This document shows positions 35,939 through 48,900 of a stretch of DNA of 64,000 nucleotides, in pieces. A program made the translations under genes and the position numbers. Source of the stretch: Phallusia mammillata. Lineage: Eukaryota; Chordata; Ascidiacea; Phlebobranchia; Ascidiidae. The notes beneath the pieces are model-generated. The model saw only the letters and a list, made by a program, of their open reading frames with translations. It did not search any database and was not told where the DNA came from. The stretch is from the NCBI GenBank assembly GCA_003260075.1, contig QLIY01000779.1, positions 3,594 through 67,593 of the forward strand, read 5' to 3'. Position 1 is the first letter of the stretch; every line of letters begins with the position of its first letter.

Positions 35939-38925
35939 TGTGTCTTGTCCTGTGCTGTGATTGGACGCTGCTTGTGCAGGAATTATGTAAGAGCCATTTG
36001 CAAGAGCATGTATACGAGTATACAATCGTACTGGTTAAAACAACATTTCTTTCCAGTCCTTCTATTTGACTTGTGCTAGCTTATATCAACGTTTCTTCTT
36101 TTGTCAAGAAGCAATAAACAAATAAAACGTAATGCAAGACACCTGTGTAAAGTTTCCAGGACTTTGAAGGACGTACGTGGTACCTGTTTAATTTGTGGTG
36201 ACGCGGTTAACCTTGAGACTCATTAGCAAACATAACACAAACCTATCTCGATCACGCACACTAAAATAGTTTACTCGGTACGGCCATGAGTATAACAAGG
36301 CCCCTTTGTCTGTAACGTAATAAGTGCTGGTCTTTATTATGTATATATGCATGATCTACATGCTAACTTTTTGACAAGAATTGTCGTACAGAGGTCCCTG
36401 GCCGGAACCCAGTGGCGCCCAATTGAATCGAACCAACGGCTTTAAAGAAACAAGGAAACACACAACTCACGTGGTCAAAACCCACTGATCAATTATAATC
36501 GACCTCGGCTTTCTTTGGTTGGTAACACCACAAATTTTAATTGGAATGCTGCGAAAGGCAAAGGCAGGGGAGAAATTAAAAGTTAATACTTAATGCGCCG
36601 GGGGTTAATTTCCTCACCTTATAGTGGAAACAATGTGCCAAAAAATTAAACACTTGGAACGTAAACGTGAACGTTACTGATATATGTGACAAATAGTAAA
36701 CGCGTATAACACGAAAAACACAGCATGGGTTTAAGATAAACATGGTTAAGCATACTGTCACGTTCCCGTTTTCACGGGTACGCAAAAGTTTGGGACTGAC
36801 TATCGGAAGTTCCTTTAACAGCTAACGCTCGTGTACTCTGATCGGCAGCAAACCTCTTCTTTTACATTTATTCACGTCCAACCACAACCAAAACAACAAA
36901 AACAACAATCCAGCACTACTTCGCAGTTATCTCTATCTTCTTCTCTGTTATGTTATGTTATATTTTAAATCGTTAGATTGAGGCGCTTATATGTCCTGCA
37001 TTACAATGAACGGGAAAAAGGCGTTAATTCGCTGTGACCATTTCCTTCAGATAAAACAATGAACACTGCAACGGGGAATGGCGACACGATAAAAACTGGC
37101 ACGCTGTAACAACAACACAATAGCGCCTGCAACGATAGACGTCTAGAGTCTAGACGTATAGAAATTGTCCGTGATGCGTTGTAATTGGAACGTGGGATAT
37201 TGTCATAGGGCGGTCTAGAATATTTGTGACACATACTAAAAACAATTTATGACAAACCTAGTAAATTGAAGAAACTTTAAGGTTCACGAACACAGACGGC
37301 TAATATAAAACAAGATGATAAAGTGGCAACACAAATAGTATGGCAACAGCCCTGTCAGTCAAAAACAGACTTTGGATTATATTTCACAACCAATCAAAAA
37401 TAGATGCAGACATTTATTACCCATTGTCTGTGTTGAGTTTAGTTTACACGCATTACAAAATATCATGTTTTTCTCAAAATCTATCTGGACAAAATTTCTG
37501 ATTCTGATGTCCACTAGCAAGCTTTACTTTCGAATTTCCAACTTCTGACTGACTTTAATTTAAGAAAGCCCATTTGATCCGATTAATCCAAGTTACTTCG
37601 CTTTACTTTGCTGCCTGAAACTAGAACACGACAAGAAACTTTTTAACTAAAGATTGCAGAAAAAAGAAAAAAAACGAACAAATCGCTTATCACGCCACGA
37701 AATGTTTCTTTGAATTGGAATAAAAGAGCCGAAATTTCATTGTCTGGTGAACAATGTAGGCCTACTTCATATGCTTAAAAGGACACTGAAAGAGGCTGCT
37801 CACTTTCATAAATATACAGCATAATAAGCCTAGGTTTAAGTGATAAAAAACGATATTAGGTCGAAGATTTTTAATCCAGTATATATTAAGTCGGCTTTTA
37901 ACTCCCACCATCAACTCATATGACAACAATCTCAGAAAGAAAGAAAGAAAATTGAAAACGAAAAAGGACTGTCACGCTTAAGTGTACATGAGCCAGATAG
38001 AAGACTTTGGTGAAAGCGTTTGTGTACATTTCAGATTCAATGAAAAGAGGGCAAAACTCAAGCAGTACTTGTGGGGGGGGGGGAAAATTGAAAACGAAAA
38101 AGGACTGTCACGCTTGAGTGTACATGAGCCAGATAGAAGACTTTGGTGAAAGCGTTTGTATACATTTCAGATTCAATGAAAAGAGGGCAAAACTCAAGCA
38201 GTACTTGTTGACTTATAATTTCATTTTAGTTTGCTGATTCTAAAGCAGTAAAGTGATTGTTCCAGTGTTGTTACTACGCTTAGTTGTACTTGTATGAGTT
38301 TAGTTTAGTTATCTGGTTGTGTTGAGTTAAATTAAGTTTATTTCGCTTGGAAAAAGACAACACAGCAACACAACTGCATACTATCAGTTATTTTGCTAAC
38401 TGATAAAAAAATGAGATTTTAACTTTTTATATCTCCTAATTAGCAAGATCAAAAAATTGTAGTTATTGACATCCAAATGATTAGAATACCTCGTAACAGG
38501 TGTGAAGACGGTATTGTCGCTGTTCGTTTTGACGCGAATTTTACAAACGACCAGCGTGGTAAAGCTTTTTAGGACACATTTTAGATCGGTCACGATCCTA
38601 ACACGAGTATAACCTGCACAAGTTCAGTGTGCGTCGCAGGAGACCGGCATTTTTTGTTTAAAACTGAAACGGGTACTGGTTTTGTTAACCAAGCCTAAGT
38701 AACTTGTTAGACCTAAGTAAATTATTTTCTTATCGTGCTAAGTACAGCCTATTTTCCCAATGAGTTGATTTCTGAGCAAGATAACTCTTGAAATTGTTAC
38801 ATGGGATCTGGGCAGAAAGACGAACAAAAACAAAAAAACTATTTTTAGAAAACTATCACATGATTTACTGCCAACTTTTCGTTGCCAACGGTGTCGACAA
38901 AAACATACCAAATATTAATTTGCAG
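35939..38925. other. Intergenic region upstream of the choline transporter
   Basis: No gene recognised. Positions 37947-38072 recur at 38083-38208 around a G11 run (38073-38083). This is the first artefact with G instead of C. Confidence 0.5.
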
Positions 38926-38944
38926 GTTCGAAACAAAAATCAAC
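38926..38944 (+). promoter_or_regulatory. Very short 5' UTR with unpaired splice acceptor
   Basis: TTTGCAG (38919-38925) lies 19 nt before the choline transporter ATG. Either a 5' UTR intron ends here or it is a spliced-leader acceptor. Confidence 0.5.
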
Positions 38945-41900
38945 ATGACGATAAATGTGCCTGGTTTGGTTGCAATAATTGTGTTTTATCTTCTGATTGT
39001 CGCTGTGGGTATATGGGCGGCATGGTACAAAAGAAACAAAGGAGCTGGAAAGAAGACTCAATCAATCATGATTGCCGGAAGAGACATTGGACTTTTTGTT
39101 GGCTCTTTCACAATGACTGGTGAGGATTATGAGCCCCAAATTTAATGGAAACTACATTTTTTTTTTCAATATCGTACATGTGGCAAAACAGTTGGATAAA
39201 CTATAATTCCAATTTAATTAAACGGTTTCGTTGACAACACCTTTTATAATCACTGCGGTTATTTTACATATTTACATTTGCAGGTAAAGTATTTGGGCTT
39301 ATATTTTATTGGATAAAACCCATGCTAAATTTTTGAAAAAGCTAGTAGTTTTTAAGTTTGTTGTGTACGTTCTGTCCATTGGTGCAAGCAAATGTGATGG
39401 ATCGCCGGCAAAACACGTTCATGCAGTTCTGCCCTTGGTAGAGCGGAACGAGTAAATAAATCGCTTGAATAAATATTTTTGGCGTTAAACTCTATGGGAC
39501 GGCTGACTATGAGAGTTTTTGGTTATGCCAATGGATCGTATTAATTTAAAGAAAAGCTTACGTTTCTGACAAAAACAACATGATTCACCCCACGACGACG
39601 AAAAAGACTCATCGAGAATGACGTCATCGCCGTAAGCACAATTGCGTCACAAACTTTGGGGCAAAAACACGTAAAACTTTATTCCATTAGCAACTTAAAT
39701 TTCTTGTTTCAAGTCCACTTTAACACAAACTGGAAACATTAAAACTTTGAAATGTCGATATACAACAGTGCGGATTTGGAAAATATTTTATTGCATCAAG
39801 TTGGCAAGTTCTGAAACTATTATGCCATGGGCAAAGTTATGTTTTATTTAATACCGCTTGGGGCTAGTTTATTTTGGACGGGTCATGTTCAAACTGTAGT
39901 AATCATAAAACCAGTCAAGCCAGGCTGACGAAAGCCCTAAATTAAACGCATTACAATAAGATATATCTTGCCTTCGGCATTAACTGTTGTATTTACGACT
40001 TTTATTGAATGTTGACAATTGTTAAGCGCCTGAAAGGTATTTGTGGTTTGATGAGTGCCGAATTTTTTTTATGTTGACGTCTTGTGACTGTTTAATTATT
40101 TTCCAATGTTAAAATAGTTTGTCCCTTAAACCGCCAGACAAAGTCCTGCAGACAGTTGTGTATTCACTCTCAAAACTCAGTACACACGATTCGCTTTACG
40201 CTTCGGTTCTTGCAGGTGTTGTATAATATTTCAGCAAACATGTTGTCACCAAACCTTTTAAAAAAATTGTTAGACGAGTTTGAAATTGTTAGACGACACG
40301 AAGCTAGATAAAGTCTGATAGGATTTTCAATTCAATTTGACATTTCGTAAATCATAGTGTATAGTGTTACATGCAAGAAAATTAATCAAGTGCAAAAACG
40401 TTTTTTAGCCAAAAAACTAAGTAATTATTGCGGTCTACTGACTAGCTCCATAATTAAATGTTTATCTTTCCAACTGAAACCAACAAAAAATAATGTATAA
40501 TTTAAAATTACCCATATACATTACTTGCTGCATTACAAAACAAGTTGCTACGTTTTTTAGACAATTTGTTACTTTATGCTTCTCGAGGACTTTTCAATTT
40601 TGCTATTTTACTTTTCTAGCTACTTGGGTTGGTGGAGGTTACATTAACGGAACTGCCGAATACGTTTACACTCCCGGTTTTGGTCTACTCTGGACCCAAG
40701 CACCTTTCGGTTACTCGATCTCTTTAATACTCGGCGGGTTGTTTTTCGCCAAGAAAATGAGAGAAAACGTAAGATCAAATCGTATTTCTGAACATGTGAT
40801 TCATGTATTTACCCGTTACCCTGGGTACTGATACGCATTCGGTTGCTAAAGTTGTTTTTTAAAGGGTTTATCAACACTTCTGTGATTTAAATAGTTTAAA
40901 GGTAAAATTTTAGCACATTGCATAGAAACTCCTCCACACTAACCTTTGATGGCTGGCGGCATTTGTATTGTTGTCCCGTGTTTATCGAATTCTTCCGCCA
41001 AGTAAGGCACCTCCTTGTTTTTAACCGCGTTTTACGTCACAGAGATACGTCACAATGCTGGATCCTCTTCAACAGAAATTGGGACGGCCGATGGGGGCGC
41101 TGTTGTACCTTCCAGCATTGTTGGGGGAGCTTTTCTGGTCAGCAGCTATATTGGTGGCTTTGGGTATGTTTTAGGTTGTACTTAGTATTCTTATTTTATG
41201 ACCACGTAAAAATATGTATCTATAACAGTTTAAACACTGCACAATGTTTTTAATTAAGGTGGAACGCTGACAATTATAGCCGGATTAGATGAGAATATTG
41301 CGATTGTAATATCAGCTTGCATAGCGGTTTTGTACACATTGATCGGTGGAATGTACTCCGTAGCTTATACGGATGTCGTGCAACTGATTTGTATTCTCGT
41401 TGGCCTGGTAAGCAAATGATTTTTGTTTTGGTTCGTGGTTTGGTTTGTAAAATTCGTTGTTTATAAATAAATGTTTGAACGTTATTAAAGCAGAAGTGAG
41501 TCAAATCATTATACTCCAAAATTGGACTTGGTTAGACGTAAAACAACGTTGTAAGTTTTGGTTGTTAAATTCGAACCTTTTACCCCTTGGTGACTTTGCG
41601 CATAGTTGTGTGTGGAGTATTAAACTCGAACCGCGACTTACAAATCTGACTCCCAAGACAGTCCAATGTGTGTTGACTAAATAAACAAAAAAACATGTGT
41701 GAAAAGTATTTACAACTTTATGGCATTTTTGCAATATGCTAACGGTAAAATCTTACCAAAATGTATAAAAAAACGCTTATTTTCCAGACCGTTGCATTAC
41801 CATTTGCTTTCACACATGAAGCGGTATCGAGTATTTCGGAAACCGCATATGGTAACGGAACGTGGCTCGGTGTCTGGGACAACAATTCTGCTGGTTTATG

Positions 41901-44359
41901 GGTTGATTCTGCTTTGCTACTGGTATACTGAATAAACTAACTTTATTTATATCGGAAATAAATTCCAGATAGCTTCAATAGCGACCAAACCACAGATTGG
42001 ACCCTGCCCGATAAGTTAATTCAATTTTCTTTTCCTTTTTTTGTCTGCAGNATGTTAGTAGAGCGCTAGACCCGGATAGGCTTCTCTGGGTAAGAAGATG
42101 AAGATTAAGAGTTGTCTTTCTAGAAACGTGTTCGTTTTTCACATAGATTGGACAGCGACTACATACGGCAATGTGACTCCAGGGGGGGGGGGATTGAATT
42201 GAATTGGATGTTTTTGTGATACGGTCATATCAACGTATCACAAAAACAGGTTTACAATATATCATAAATCTTCGCGCTTACTGTAGCTTTTGCTAAAATC
42301 TTACAATGTTGTAATTTGTTTATGTATCATTCGGTAACATTGGATTTTGAGATCATGTTTGCTATGTCAACTATAGATCTTTGGTGGAATTCCGTGGCAA
42401 GTTTATTTCCAACGTGTCCTTTCGTCAAACTCATCACGAAACGCCCAACTTCTTTCCTTCGTCGCGTCAGCTGGATGTCTTATAATGTCTGTCCCTTCAA
42501 TCTTAATCGGGGCGGTCGCTGCGTCTACAAGTAAGTCGTAAAAAAACATGTTAAATATGAAAGCAAATATAAATATTGAGGAGTGTAAAACTATCGTAGC
42601 AGTGCAGCTTGTTGGTTGATCATCATTTTAGACATGGTAACACCGAGACTGTGTAATTATGTTAGTAGAGCGCTAGACCCGGATAGGCTTCTCTGGGTTT
42701 CAGCTTCCTTTTGACATTATTTGACCCCTTCAACTGGCATTATTGTTTTGTACAGTGACTTACACCAGAGTGTGTCGTTGAAGTGGACCAATATTAGAGT
42801 TTCAAGGGCAGCACTAATAAAAATCCCCTTAAATTTTGTATTTCTACTATAATCCAAATTTTAAAATCAGTTTGTATTAGCTCAAAGGTTTACAGGAACA
42901 ATATATAACTCGATTTTGCAAGCGTTGGAGGATATAGTTTGTAAAAAGAAGATGAAGATTAAGAGTTGTCTTTCTAGAAACGTGTTCGTTTTTTCACATA
43001 GATTGGACAGCGACTACATACGGCAATGTGACTCCAGCAGACAACGGACAAGCTCCACTGATTCTGCCGATCGTTTTGCAACACTTGACACCTACAGTTG
43101 TTTCGTTTATTGGCCTTGGTGCGGTATCGGCTGCTGTGATGTCCTCAGCCGATTCGAGCATCTTATCATCATCCAGTATGTTCACCAGAAACGTCTACAA
43201 CAAGCTGTTTCGTCCAAGGGTAAGGTCATCTTTCCAGTTGAATTTACACGTTTTGACTAGTTTTAAATAGGTGCAGATTTGCTCAGATATTTGAGTGTAC
43301 TAGAATTTTGGTATCAGCTGCGGTCTTTGCAATATACGTGCTGCACTGAACGATAATTATAAAGAAGTTCTTAACCAATCCCCGTGATAATAATGTCATC
43401 ATACACAAATCAGACTACAACTTGTTGACGAGAATTTTGCAATTCCAGTGACAAGATTTTTAGCCGGTTTTTTAAACTGAATTCTGCCTCATCATTGGTG
43501 TTGTTAGTCTTTAGGAGTTTGGGTTTAAAATTGATTGTTAACATAAATGTGTAGTCGAATACCTCGTAGATATAATGCTTTTATCTACGAAGTAAAGGTT
43601 TTTTTCCATACCAGGCATCAGAGAGGGAACTGGTTTGGGTGATGCGGGTGACAGTTATCGTTCTGGCTGCAATCGCAACTGTTCTAGCAATCACCATCAA
43701 ATCCATATACGTTCTCTTTTTTCTTTGTTCTGACCTGATATTCGTCTTGCTCTTTCCCCAGGTGAGCATTGCACTTTCACGAAAATTGTAAACAATACAA
43801 TTTGTTTCGCAAAATGCTGTAATTTAGGCGCATAATTTTCATCTAAAAATAAAAAAAATATGTCTTGTGATGCGAACAGTATAGCTATTTAAATACATGT
43901 TGGTGCTTTAAACCACACGTAACATACTCGTGCACAAACCAAAAGTTATTTTCTCTATTTCAGCTTCTATCGGTCCTGTATTTTGATCCCAACACATACG
44001 GTTCTATCCTTGCGTTCATCATTGGTCTCCTTTTGCGAGTTGGTGGTGGCGAAGCGTTAATTAACTTTCCACCTTTTATACCTTACCCTGGAAACAACGG
44101 AACGACTACCAACTTTCCCTTCAAAACCTTCTCAATGTTAATTTCACTCATCACTTTGCTTCTGGTGTCGTACATAGCAAAAATGATGTTTGTAAAAGGG
44201 TGGATTCCCGCGCGTTATGACGTGTTTCAGTGCAAATTGGCCGAAGGAGGGCGTTCTATTGCACAAAAAGATGAACCTACGGAGATTGACCTTGGAACAG
44301 GACTGGAGAAAGAGGGGATTGATAACACAGCTTTTCCAGAAATGACAACAAAAACCTGA
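38945..44359 (+). CDS. SLC5A7: High-affinity sodium-dependent choline transporter CHT1
   Basis: It takes up choline with sodium into cholinergic nerve endings, the limiting step for acetylcholine synthesis. Nine coding exons: 38945-39119, 40620-40768, 41043-41163, 41259-41407, 41788-41922, 42377-42530, 43002-43219, 43615-43761 and 43964-44359. All junctions are in phase and give 547 residues, against 580 in human. Family signatures in order are [17 protein letters not shown] (TM1), GGRDIGL-like [90 protein letters not shown] and [11 protein letters not shown]. These distinguish CHT1 from glucose and iodide SLC5 carriers. The cytoplasmic tail is shorter than in vertebrates. Intron 5 contains a misplaced haplotype copy (42052-42192) that repeats the start of exon 7. 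Confidence 0.95.
39120..40619 (+). other. Intron 1 of the choline transporter
   Basis: A 1.5-kb intron between phase-1 borders. No embedded gene or repeat recognised. Confidence 0.75.
42052..42192. repeat. Misplaced haplotype fragment with G11 run in intron 5 of SLC5A7
   Basis: 42054-42089 matches 42661-42699, and 42091-42181 matches 42947-43037 (intron end plus the start of exon 7). An ambiguous base at 42051 and G11 at 42182-42192 bound it. It looks like the other haplotype with about 245 bp of intron 6 deleted. Confidence 0.8.
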
Positions 44360-44544
44360 ACGGTTCATACTTTATCTGGTTTTTCAGAACAAAACAGAGT
44401 ACTTATCCGTTTTTTTGCACACTGACCACCAATTTCAAAAACACATAAAACAGTTTGATTTGTCGGTATTTAGTTTTTTGGAGCGTTGAAAAAAAGTTGA
44501 AATTTGTGTTTAGTTTCTTTCGTCGCCAGTCGTTTTAAACGACC

Positions 44545-44550
44545 AATAAA
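44545..44550 (+). terminator. Candidate poly(A) signal of SLC5A7
   Basis: AATAAA about 185 nt after the stop codon at 44357-44359. It is the first canonical hexamer in the 3' flank. Confidence 0.5.
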
Positions 44551-44894
44551 TATATGTTCTCGGTCGCTAAAAACGTGCAAATTTTTACAGTTTGCCGAAA
44601 CTTTGTTTGAAAAAATGAATCCTCATTTTGCTTACTAATACAAAATATCTAAATTTCAGTCAGAAATGAACATAAATGTTTGCGTCTTTAGCTCGAATAT
44701 AATGTGTTTTACTTATCTTGTATTAAAATGGGCTTTTCGTGACAAGCTTTTTACCTTCATACTAGTCTCTCTCTCTCTCTAAAATATTCATCAACGCTAC
44801 AAAGTGGCGATTTTTCATTTTCTTGAGCTATCCTCATTTTAAAGACTAAACCTTTTGAGAATAACAAAACAATAAAAGCTTATAAAAAAAAAAA

Positions 44895-44963
<69 letters not shown>
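44895..44963. other. 69-base guanine run, probable masked gap
   Basis: An uninterrupted G tract, the counterpart of the C tracts further left. It has no duplicated flanks, so it probably represents a real sized gap. Confidence 0.7.
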
Positions 44964-44966
<3 letters not shown>

Positions 44967-45491
44967 CTTGCCCGTTTACATTTCTGTACTTGTTAAAACT
45001 AATTTTGGTTTTACCCTTTTACATGGTGTTTTTTACATATTGCGGCGTAACTGAATTGTTATCTTTTCTATACACGGCTTTTTCTTTTTACCTATAAGTC
45101 AACGGTAATACTTCGTTACCCTTTACAATCGCAAAGAAAAAAAAATCACTCTCAAAAAAAGCAAAAAAAAAGCAAAAAAGATTTTGCTTTACATGTATCG
45201 TCACTTGTTTGACGTGTTACTACAAAGAGTACAAAAGATACGTCGGCTGATATGGCGAGTAGCAGTCACGCCAAGTTAAAACATTGGGGTTAATTTTGGG
45301 TGAAAGGTTTTACATGAGGTGAAATTTAAAAACAAATTAAAAGAAACAACAAAGCAGAAAATTAAGTCTTTACAAATATGAATTCTAATGCAAATTACTA
45401 GCACATCGTCATTAACGCAGCAATATCATAATTAACCACAATAGGTCAATGAATACGCCAAACAAATCTATGTCTTTGATTCAACCCTATT

Positions 45492-45497
45492 TTTATT
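45492..45497 (-). terminator. Candidate poly(A) signal of the SLC6 gene
   Basis: The minus strand reads AATAAA about 450 nt after the stop codon at 45950-45952. Confidence 0.4.
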
Positions 45498-45949
45498 ATG
45501 ATTTTAAAAATTTAAACTTTTTAGCCAATAAAACAACGTTTTCCAAAATACCGACGACGTCGCAGTAAAAACAACAAAATTAAGGTTTTGTGTGTGTGTA
45601 GTAAAATAAAAATCGCCCGTGGTAACAGATTCATGGCTTGCGTGCGGGAACAGCAAATAATCATCAGCTAAAAGGTGCCTAAAGCACGAAATTACCCCAA
45701 GTATACATGTGTCCCAATGCACTTAAACCGAGTATATACACGTGTTGATGCTGAGATCGCAGTTAGTTTTCAGGGAAAGGTGTATTTTCTGTCTAAAAAC
45801 CAACTCTTCAGGCAGGGGGTTGGGGGGGTCCAGTAGTGGTTTTAAATTCACAAAAAAGGAAAAAAATAGCTGTGACATCGGCAAAAGGCCGTGACCGCAC
45901 CAAAAATGTTGGAAGGGGTTAGGTAAGGTGGAACAGGGGTAGATACAAA

Positions 45950-48900
45950 TTAAAACGCAGTGTTCGGATAATTTTCCACAGTGTCGTACGCCGGGGGGTC
46001 GCTTGCGTGTGAGCTGCTTTCACCCTCGTTGAAATCGGATTTTGGTTGGATCGACTTAACAGTAACGGCATGTACCACTTCTTCATCATCAGAATCGAAT
46101 GAATTCGGGTCGCAGGAACCAAAGACTTTACGCAGCTGGGAGTGACCTTGTGCCTTATCTTCCCGCCCGTAGTCAATGTGACTTCGACGCAGTTGAGGGG
46201 TAATCAACATGTTAAGCCTCTGTTAGTTTACAAACAAAAAATAATTTGAGAATCACTACTTTGAAGTAATCAATCGCATACTATGACATCAAGTAAACAA
46301 ACTCGCGTTTTCCAGCAACTAAATTAAAATGATTTCTAGTTTTTTAAACACGTCGCACTCATTTGTACTGCTACATACGGATTGGTCCGTTCTGAGGTGA
46401 TAAAGTGCATTTCACCAAAAAAATAATGTACAAAAAGAATTCTGGTGCGAAATAGTTGGGAACTATTGGTTTATTTGGTCGTTCCACTTGGTACTTACTT
46501 CAGTAAAAGATCCAGAAGCGGTGATAAATCGGTAAACAGCGTATATAGGGATAATAATCATGGAACTTGCAGCTAACACAAATCCGATGGCCGTTCCCCA
46601 TTCCGGATAAACGTAAGTCTTATTGTAAACCAATGGCTCGAACTTGATTATGGCGTAAAAGAAGGTTGCCTGGACAAACGTTCAAAAAATTGATGAATTT
46701 TGATAAATCAGGAAAGCATATTGGTAAAACAGTCAATAAAAGTATTATGGAACTTAAAAAATAAGGAAATTATGTTGTTTTTATTTACAAACAACAATTT
46801 GTTTACGTACGGTGGTCAATAGGGGAGTCCCCACGATCCAGATGTATTTCATGATGGGGATTGGACGGTATCCGATCATACGAGTTACGTTCACCCACAT
46901 TCGTTCGGCACCTACACAAAAACAACATGAAATGTTACCAATCAATGTGAACTTTGCTCAAACAGTGATGTTAACTTAAATCTCAATTCTTTTCTTGTAT
47001 AATTTGTCTTATTGAGATGAACGGATTTACAAAATGCTCACGAATGCACTTTGACAAAATGAAGTGTTAAAGAATTTGAATAGACAAACGGTGATTACTT
47101 ACCATAAAGCCAGGCAATAGTAAATGTTTCAAAAAATGCAACCCATAAAAGACAGACACCGCTAGCTGCGTAATAGTCAAATAACTGGAAGACGTACATT
47201 CCACCCTGCAATGTAACAAACATTTGTATTCACGTATGTTCAAAAAAGCACTTTAAACACCAAGTCTGTTAATTAAGAGTGAATCATCGTGTTTTTATTT
47301 ACAATGTACGTCTTTGTATGTCACTTGTTTTCTTGGTTTAAAGTGTAATTTATAAATCGGAAGCCAAGAGAAAAGTAACACGGGACTTATAAACTACCGA
47401 CACGAGTAATAACCGCTGGCTAATACCGATCTGTAGTTGCAGTAATTTCAGAAACCTATTTGTCATCAGGAGAAGTTTGAAGAACTTTTCCTTCATCGAA
47501 AGTTCAAGGCAAAACACGGATTAGGCAAAATAAAATTAATATATTTCGGCAAGGTGACCCATAATAATCAAACCAAAAGGGATTAATTCAAATAATGAAT
47601 AGACTCTTACATTAGTAACCATCGTCAGCCCTATCAGATAAGAAACCGCACACGTGATGGCGATAAAGACCTCCCGGTTGTAACCTCTACGCAGTTGCCT
47701 TGGAAACAGATCGACGAATGATGTAATAAAGCCCTCTGTTTCGACAAACTGCAAATCACATAACAGATTTAAGTTACCACAGCATATTTTTACAGCATAT
47801 TACCACAGTATATTTTTTAAGAGAATTGAAGTAACAATTCCTTTTCGTCATATTGTTTTTATTTTGGAAACGTCAATGTATTTCGGAAGTTACGTAAGAA
47901 AAATTAAAGATGTATAGCTAAAGTACAGTTCGATCATTTGGTGAATATCTATGTGTTTTCTACATTAAGAAAAGCACATAAAGATTCCTTGTCCCACCAG
48001 ATAACGTAAAAAAATTCAAAAGAAAAGATTCAGCCAGCAGTCTTACACGATTTAAACCAATGTCAGTAAGAAAAGGTTAAATCCAACAACATGCATCATA
48101 ATTACCTGGCTGTCGAGACCCAGCAGTAGAAGCATGACGAAAAATAAAATCGCCCAAACAGTCGATGCAGGCATAAGTGTGATGGCCTTTGGATAAGCAA
48201 TGAATGCTAAGCCGGGTCCTACGTTTGAAAGCAAAAACACTGTTATATATAACTGTGCAAATTAGCAAACGAACTTACGTTTGTTCGAACTTTCGGAACG
48301 TTTGCTTTACACAAAATGGGGGGACAACATTAACCAACTCCGTTACCCGTATTTGATGAACAAGACATTACCCTAACTTAGAAAAAAAGATCGACTATAA
48401 CATGCATTAGTTCCGCACCATCAAGACAGGCAAATACAGAGGCTCATGGCATGGGCTACAGTGTCAACAAGGCGTTGGTTACAAAATGCGCTTTTATAGG
48501 CTTAAACCAGCAAAAAGGTAAACAAGAAAACGGGGAGTATTTTAACAAACATTTTACGCTAGCCAGTGCTGTACCGGAACCCAAAACAAACTCATAAAAT
48601 GATCGTGGTACCGCCTGGGTAATGATTATACTGACCTGATTCTGCTACTTCCGAAACATCGACCCCTTGTTCCTGGGCCATGAAACCAAGGACACTAAAT
48701 ATCGCGAATCCACTGATAAAACTTGTTCCAGAATTCACTAAACTAAGGATGACGCAATCCTAAAAAGTAAATTTTTTAAGCCTATTGGAAAGTTAGAACA
48801 CACGTAAGTGACCAACTAAACTCGTTGATAACACAGTAATTCTCACGAGAAACAAACAAGCCAGTATATTTGCATACAACATGACGTTTCGACAGCAACT

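Larger units (their letters stand above)
44360..45949. other. Convergent intergenic region between SLC5A7 and the SLC6 gene
   Basis: It contains the 3' UTRs of both genes, a CT microsatellite near 44765-44780, and a 69-base G run (44895-44963) that is probably a rewritten gap. No coding sequence recognised. Confidence 0.6.

Noticed and set aside
39400-39460. tRNA-like string GGTAGAGCGGAACGAG
   Set aside because: There is no B box (GGTTCGAATCC-like) at the right distance and no cloverleaf could be built.
45919-46176. Alternative minus-strand frame over the last SLC6 exon
   Set aside because: It is an out-of-frame shadow. The exon 46219-45950 reads in phase with the conserved transporter.
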